The position numbers and the translations under genes are program-made. A stretch of DNA of 36,377 nucleotides, from the NCBI GenBank assembly GCA_002433805.1, contig DJIW01000122.1, positions 1-36,377 of the forward strand. The letters are read 5' to 3'. Position 1 is the first letter of the stretch, and each line of letters opens with the position of its first letter. This stretch comes from Competibacteraceae bacterium UBA6584 (GTDB lineage Bacteria > Pseudomonadota > Gammaproteobacteria > Competibacterales > Competibacteraceae). Of this stretch, positions 33,007 to 36,377 are shown one piece after another. Below the pieces are notes generated by a model. It was not told where the DNA came from and made no database searches. It saw nothing but the letters and a program-made list of their open reading frames with translations.

Positions 33007-33741
33007 TCAAAGCACCTGCTTCAAGAAGGTTTGCGCCCTGGGTTCCCTGGGAGCGGTGAAAAACTCGGCGGGCGGGGCGTCTTCCAAAATCTTGCCGGCG
33101 TCCATGAACAGCACCCGCTGCGCCACTTCGCGGGCAAAGCCCATTTCGTGAGTGACCACCGCCATGGTCATGCCTTCCCGCGCCAATTGCTGCATCACCT
33201 CCAACACCTCGCCGACCATTTCCGGATCGAGCGCGCTGGTGGGTTCGTCGAACAGCATCACTTTGGGATCCATCGCCAAGGCGCGGGCGATGGCGACCCG
33301 CTGTTGCTGGCCGCCGGATAAACGCGACGGATATTCGTGCGCCTTTTCGGCGATGCCGACCTTGGTCAGCAGCGCCATCGCCTTGTTCTCGGCCTCGTCC
33401 GCCTTGCGCTTGCGCACGACCCGCTGCGCCAAGGTCACGTTTTCCAGCACGGTCTTGTGCGGGAATAAGTTGAAGTGCTGGAACACCATGCCGACTTCGC
33501 GGCGCACCGTGTTGATGTTGGTTTTGCTATCGCCCAAATCCACGCCGTCGATGATCACCTGACCGTCGTCGAACGCTTCCAAGCCGTTGAGGCAGCGCAA
33601 GAACGTGGATTTCCCCGAGCCCGAAGGACCGATGATCACCACCACCTCACCCTTGTTGACCTGGGTGGAGACATCATCCACCGCCCGCACCGGCTTGCCG
33701 CGGCTAGCGAATACCTTGGTCAGATTGTTGACTTTAATCAC
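33007..33741 (-). CDS. glnQ: Polar amino-acid ABC transporter, ATPase subunit
   Basis: A 244-residue ATPase of the polar amino-acid uptake family (GlnQ/GltL/ArtP). Walker A GPSGSGKST (38-46), the Q-loop GMVFQHFNLFPHKTVLENV, signature LSGGQQQRVAIARALA, Walker B VMLFDEPTSALDP and the H-loop VVTHEMGFA are complete. The size and motif spacing are standard. It is the last gene of the importer unit and overlaps the permease by 8 nt. The substrate is set by the binding protein, not by this subunit, and is not known. Confidence 0.94.
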   Translation of the reverse strand: MIKVNNLTKVFASRGKPVRAVDDVSTQVNKGEVVVIIGPSGSGKSTFLRCLNGLEAFDDGQVIIDGVDLGDSKTNINTVRREVGMVFQHFNLFPHKTVLENVTLAQRVVRKRKADEAENKAMALLTKVGIAEKAHEYPSRLSGGQQQRVAIARALAMDPKVMLFDEPTSALDPEMVGEVLEVMQQLAREGMTMAVVTHEMGFAREVAQRVLFMDAGKILEDAPPAEFFTAPREPRAQTFLKQVL

Positions 33742-34702
33742 TGCGAGCGAACCTCCGTTCCAGCCAGAACAGCAACTGTGAAAGCAGCGAGGTCACCACC
33801 AGATAGAGCAGGGCGACGGTGAACCAGATTTCGAAGGTGGCAAAACTGGAGGTGATGATTTCTCGTCCGCTTTTGGTCAAGTCAGTGATGGCGATGACCG
33901 AAACCAGCGAGGAATCCTTGATCAGGCTGATGAATTGACCCGCCAGCGGCGGCAACACCCGCTTGAGGGCCTGCGGCAGCACGATATGGAGCATGGTTTC
34001 AGCCGCCGTCATCCCCAATGACCGGGCGGCTTCGGTCTGACCCTTGGCGATGGATTGAATGCCGGCGCGAATGATTTCAGCGGTGTACGCGCCGACAAAC
34101 AGCGCCAAGGCCCCCACGCCGGCGACGATCCGATCCAGATTCAAGACCGTGCCGATGAAGAAATAGAAGATGAAAATCTGCACCAGCAGCGGCGTGCCGC
34201 GAATCAATTCGATATAAAACACCGCTAAACCGCGCAGGGTGGGGTTGGGCGATAAGCGGCACAGGCCGGCGACCAAGCCGATGGCCAGCCCGAAAAAGCC
34301 GGAAACGAAGGAGATCCAGATGGTCACCCACAAGCCTTTCGTCAGCGGGCCGATTTGCCAATGGCGTTGCGCGCCGATCTCATCGCCCTCGGCGACTGTA
34401 TCGCCCGCTTTGACCTTGAGCGTTTCGGTTTCAACCGCGACGGCGGCCGGCGCTCCACCGTCGGCGGGCTTGATGTCCACGCGGCTATAAGCGCCATCAG
34501 GGCGGATTTGACTGACTACGCCGGCGAGCGGGGCGGATTGGGCTCGTTCGTCCTGATAAAAGAAATATTGTGGTACCCGCTCCCAGCGCCATTCGTAGTT
34601 GACCCGTTTGGTCGCAATCCAAAGTCCGACCGCCATGGCCAGCAAGATGAGCCCCAGCAGCGCGTGCCAAGGCCACTGAGCCTGGTGCCGTTTGAGAGGC
34701 AC
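33734..34702 (-). CDS. Polar amino-acid ABC transporter, permease with periplasmic insert
   Basis: A 322-residue permease of the HisM/GlnP type. The core (about 120-318) has five spans and the EAA-type coupling loop GQTEAARSLGMTAAETMLHIVLPQALKRVLPPL. Before it, a first span (about 13-30) is followed by about 85 polar residues (35-118) containing a lipoyl/biotinyl-like GDTVAEGDEIG stretch, probably in the periplasm. Ordinary GlnP-type permeases are about 220 residues and lack this insert. A single permease would act as a homodimer. It lies 2 nt after the binding-protein gene and overlaps the ATPase gene. Confidence 0.9.
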   Translation of the reverse strand: MPLKRHQAQWPWHALLGLILLAMAVGLWIATKRVNYEWRWERVPQYFFYQDERAQSAPLAGVVSQIRPDGAYSRVDIKPADGGAPAAVAVETETLKVKAGDTVAEGDEIGAQRHWQIGPLTKGLWVTIWISFVSGFFGLAIGLVAGLCRLSPNPTLRGLAVFYIELIRGTPLLVQIFIFYFFIGTVLNLDRIVAGVGALALFVGAYTAEIIRAGIQSIAKGQTEAARSLGMTAAETMLHIVLPQALKRVLPPLAGQFISLIKDSSLVSVIAITDLTKSGREIITSSFATFEIWFTVALLYLVVTSLLSQLLFWLERRFARSD

Positions 34703-34704
34703 GG

Positions 34705-35502
34705 CTACTGAACGTCTTTCAGCCAGTCAGTATTTTTAAACCATTTGTTAAGTAACTTTTGATGGCTGGTGTCCTGTTTGACCTTGCTCAGAAAGTCGTT
34801 GATCGCTTTTAAAAACGCCGGATCGCCCTTGGCAATAGCCCAACCGATCGGTTCGTCGGTAAAGGGTTGGTCGAGAAACACCAGTTTGCCTTCGCCGCGT
34901 TGGACGTTGGCCACCAGATTGTAAGGAGCGTCGTAAATAAAGGCGTCCACCTTGCCGTTGACCACTTCCATCACACCTTCGGCCTCGGTTTCGTAAGAAA
35001 AATATTTGGCCTTGGAGATATGTTTCTTGGCGGCGATCTCGCCGGTGGTTCCCAGCTTGGAAGCGATTTTATAGTCAGGGTTGTCGAGATCCTTGTAGGA
35101 TTTAACCTTGTCGGCCAGCGCCTTGCGCAACAGGACGGTCTGACCGATCAGCATGTAAGGCTCGGAAAAATCCACCTTCTCCTTGCGCTCGTCGGTGATG
35201 GTCATCCCGCTCATGATGATGTCGCATTTGTTGGTGAGCAGCGCCGGGATAATGCCATCCCAAGCCGTGCTGACTAAATCCAGCTTGGCCGCGCCGAGTT
35301 CCTTGGCCATGAGCGCGGCAAGATCGGGATCGAAACCGATGATTTTTCCGCGCTTGTCGGTCATTTCAAAGGGCATGTAGGCCGGCTCCGTGCAAACCCG
35401 CAGACCGTCTTTCTTGATTTGGTCCAATTTACCGGCCCAGGCAGGCGACCACCCCAAGCTGAAGGCAGCGAATGCGGCAAGCGCGACCAAGCGGTTTTTC
35501 AT
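34705..35502 (-). CDS. Periplasmic amino-acid-binding protein
   Basis: A 265-residue substrate-binding protein of family 3 (GlnH/HisJ type). A signal peptide (MKNRLVALAAFAAFSLGW, cleavage near AWA-GK) precedes a two-lobed domain: LRVCTEPAYMPFEM, GFDPDLAALMAKELG, WDGIIPALLTNKCDIIMSGM, FSEPYMLIGQTVLLRK, LGTTGEIAAKKH, VDAFIYDAPYN and FLSKVKQD. ATG 35502 was chosen because AAGGAG lies 9 nt upstream and the signal peptide begins there; a frame from 35535 adds 11 polar residues. It is the first gene of the importer unit. A paralogue lies 275 nt upstream on the same strand. Confidence 0.92.
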   Translation of the reverse strand: MKNRLVALAAFAAFSLGWSPAWAGKLDQIKKDGLRVCTEPAYMPFEMTDKRGKIIGFDPDLAALMAKELGAAKLDLVSTAWDGIIPALLTNKCDIIMSGMTITDERKEKVDFSEPYMLIGQTVLLRKALADKVKSYKDLDNPDYKIASKLGTTGEIAAKKHISKAKYFSYETEAEGVMEVVNGKVDAFIYDAPYNLVANVQRGEGKLVFLDQPFTDEPIGWAIAKGDPAFLKAINDFLSKVKQDTSHQKLLNKWFKNTDWLKDVQ

Positions 35503-35777
35503 GCGGGAATTCTCCTTGTGAAGGGTGAGAAACAAAAATAAACCGACAAACTGAGCCCGGCATTAAAAATGCTGGAGTCCCTTCATTATAAATTCATTTT
35601 TGGAGATTTCAGGGGGTGGCGCGTTTCGAATTCCAACTTTAACCGCAAAATTCTGTCATTGAGACGTCAAATGATCGTTCAGTCCCAAGTGCTGATGCGC
35701 GGATACAGAGGAAACGGTTTAAATCAATTGCGGTCACATAAAAATGACAAATTTTCTAGTTTGCGCTGATTGCGGGA
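35503..35777 (-). promoter_or_regulatory. AT-rich leader of the importer operon
   Basis: About 275 nt between the two binding-protein genes, AT-richer than the genes around it. On the minus strand a perfect TATAAT lies at 35590-35585, about 80 nt before the start, but no good -35 is at the right distance. A dyad, CCGGCATT with AATGCTGG (35558-35575), falls in the leader. A plus-strand frame here (35569-35769) has no ribosome site. Confidence 0.4.
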
Positions 35778-36358
35778 TTACTGAACATCCTTCAGCCAGT
35801 CGGTGGTTTTAAACCACTTTTTATACAACGCATAGCGAGAACCATCTTTTTGAATCTTGGCGAGAAACTCGTTAAGCCAACGCAAAAATTCCGGGTGGTC
35901 CTTGCTGACGCCCCAACCGACAGGTTCCACGGTGAAGGGAGCATCCAGAAAGACCACTTTTCCTTCGCCGTGCCGTCCGAAGGCGACTGCGTTATAGGGA
36001 GCATCGTAAACAAAAGCATCGGCTTTACCGCCGATCAATGCCGGAAGCGCCTCATCCTCGGATTGAGCGGACAGGTGCTGCGCTTTTGGCATGTGGGTTT
36101 TGACCGCGGTTTCGCCGGTCGTGCCTTTTTTCGACAAGACTTTGTATTTAGGGTCGTTTAAGTCGTTATAAGATTTGACTTGGCCCGCCAATTCCTTGCG
36201 GAGCAGAACCGTCTGGCCGACTACGACATAGGCGTTGCTGAAGTTGATTTTTTGACTGCGTTCCTCGGTGACGCTCATGCCGCTCATGATGATGTCGCAT
36301 TTATCGGCGATCAGTGACGGAATAATGTCATCCCACGCGGTTTTGACCAGTTCCAGCT
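35778..36358 (-). CDS. Second amino-acid-binding protein, N-terminus missing
   Basis: The C-terminal two-thirds (193 codons, stop included) of a second family-3 binding protein, a paralogue of the neighbouring one. The reading frame continues upstream of the internal ATG 36287 without a stop to 36356. There ELVKTAWDDIIPSLIADKCD matches the neighbour's DLVSTAWDGIIPALLTNKCD. The SGMSVTEERSQKINFSNAYV, GTTGETAVKTHMP and ADAFVYDAPYN blocks and the shared end WFKTTDWLKDVQ follow. The start and signal peptide lie beyond the contig end, after which only adapter sequence remains. The duplication suggests either two substrates for one permease or a recent copy diverging. Confidence 0.92.
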
Positions 36359-36377
36359 CTGTCTCTTATACACATCT
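36359..36377. other. Tn5 mosaic-end (library adapter) sequence
   Basis: The last 19 bases, CTGTCTCTTATACACATCT, are identical to the Tn5 transposase mosaic end used in tagmentation library kits. It interrupts the binding-protein gene in mid-frame, so it is untrimmed adapter at a contig end rather than a mobile element. Confidence 0.95.

Noticed and set aside
35569..35769. 66-codon plus-strand frame between the binding-protein genes
   Set aside because: AT-rich chance frame in the importer's leader, no ribosome site.
36359..36377. Inserted Tn5-type mobile element end
   Set aside because: Only the 19-bp mosaic end is present, exactly at the sequence end; a library adapter explains it.

Overview
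The window is GC-rich chromosomal DNA of a proteobacterium. A type VI secretion (T6SS) cargo module, a PEP-CTERM/exosortase-A-associated enzyme pair, an outer-membrane FadL-type porin, PilZ and GGDEF/EAL proteins and a periplasmic amino-acid ABC importer all indicate a Gram-negative, probably gammaproteobacterial, environmental organism. No rRNA, tRNA, CRISPR array or insertion sequence was seen. The last 19 bases are the Tn5 mosaic end used in transposase-based library kits, so the right edge is an assembly end, not biology.

Layout. (1) 1-3055, + strand: end of a T6SS cargo island: DUF4123 adaptor (cut by the window edge), PAAR spike tip, a protein made of two copies of one domain, an AT-rich cysteine-containing candidate effector, and an FGE/SUMF1-like protein lacking one catalytic cysteine. 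(2) 3074-5892, - strand: PLP decarboxylase and AMP-forming ligase of the exosortase-A-associated type, translationally coupled by ATGA. (3) 6023-11437, + strand: glutaredoxin-like protein, FadL-type porin, FadN-type 3-hydroxyacyl-CoA dehydrogenase/enoyl-CoA hydratase and thiolase, a fatty-acid uptake and beta-oxidation module with two clear terminators. (4) 11601-17552: BPSS1780-type membrane protein, then on the - strand a small hypothetical, a large GGDEF/EAL sensor, a PilZ protein and a YbhB-type PEBP protein. (5) 17893-22722, + strand: two tandem TrkH-type potassium transporters followed at once by an acyl-CoA/benzoate-CoA-ligase-like enzyme. (6) 22815-23023, - strand: a SEC-C motif gene broken by two single-base insertions. 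(7) 23318-32951, + strand: six overlapping or tightly packed genes for a hydrogenase-4/complex-I-like membrane complex (HyfB, C, E, F, G, I types), then NudC, an HD-domain protein and a class III cyclase-FHA fusion in the same direction. (8) 33007-36358, - strand: polar amino-acid ABC importer with two paralogous binding proteins, the outer one truncated by the contig end.

The most notable system is the hydrogenase-like complex. Its large subunit has serines where the N-terminal NiFe cysteine pair should be and lacks the C-terminal DPCxxC pair, while the small subunit keeps four cysteines for the proximal FeS cluster. No ferredoxin-type subunit or hydrogenase maturation gene is present. It therefore resembles the energy-converting hydrogenase-related (Ehr) class rather than a hydrogenase, and its electron partner is unknown. 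Second is the T6SS cargo island with its AT-rich candidate toxin and a possible FGE-fold immunity or accessory partner.
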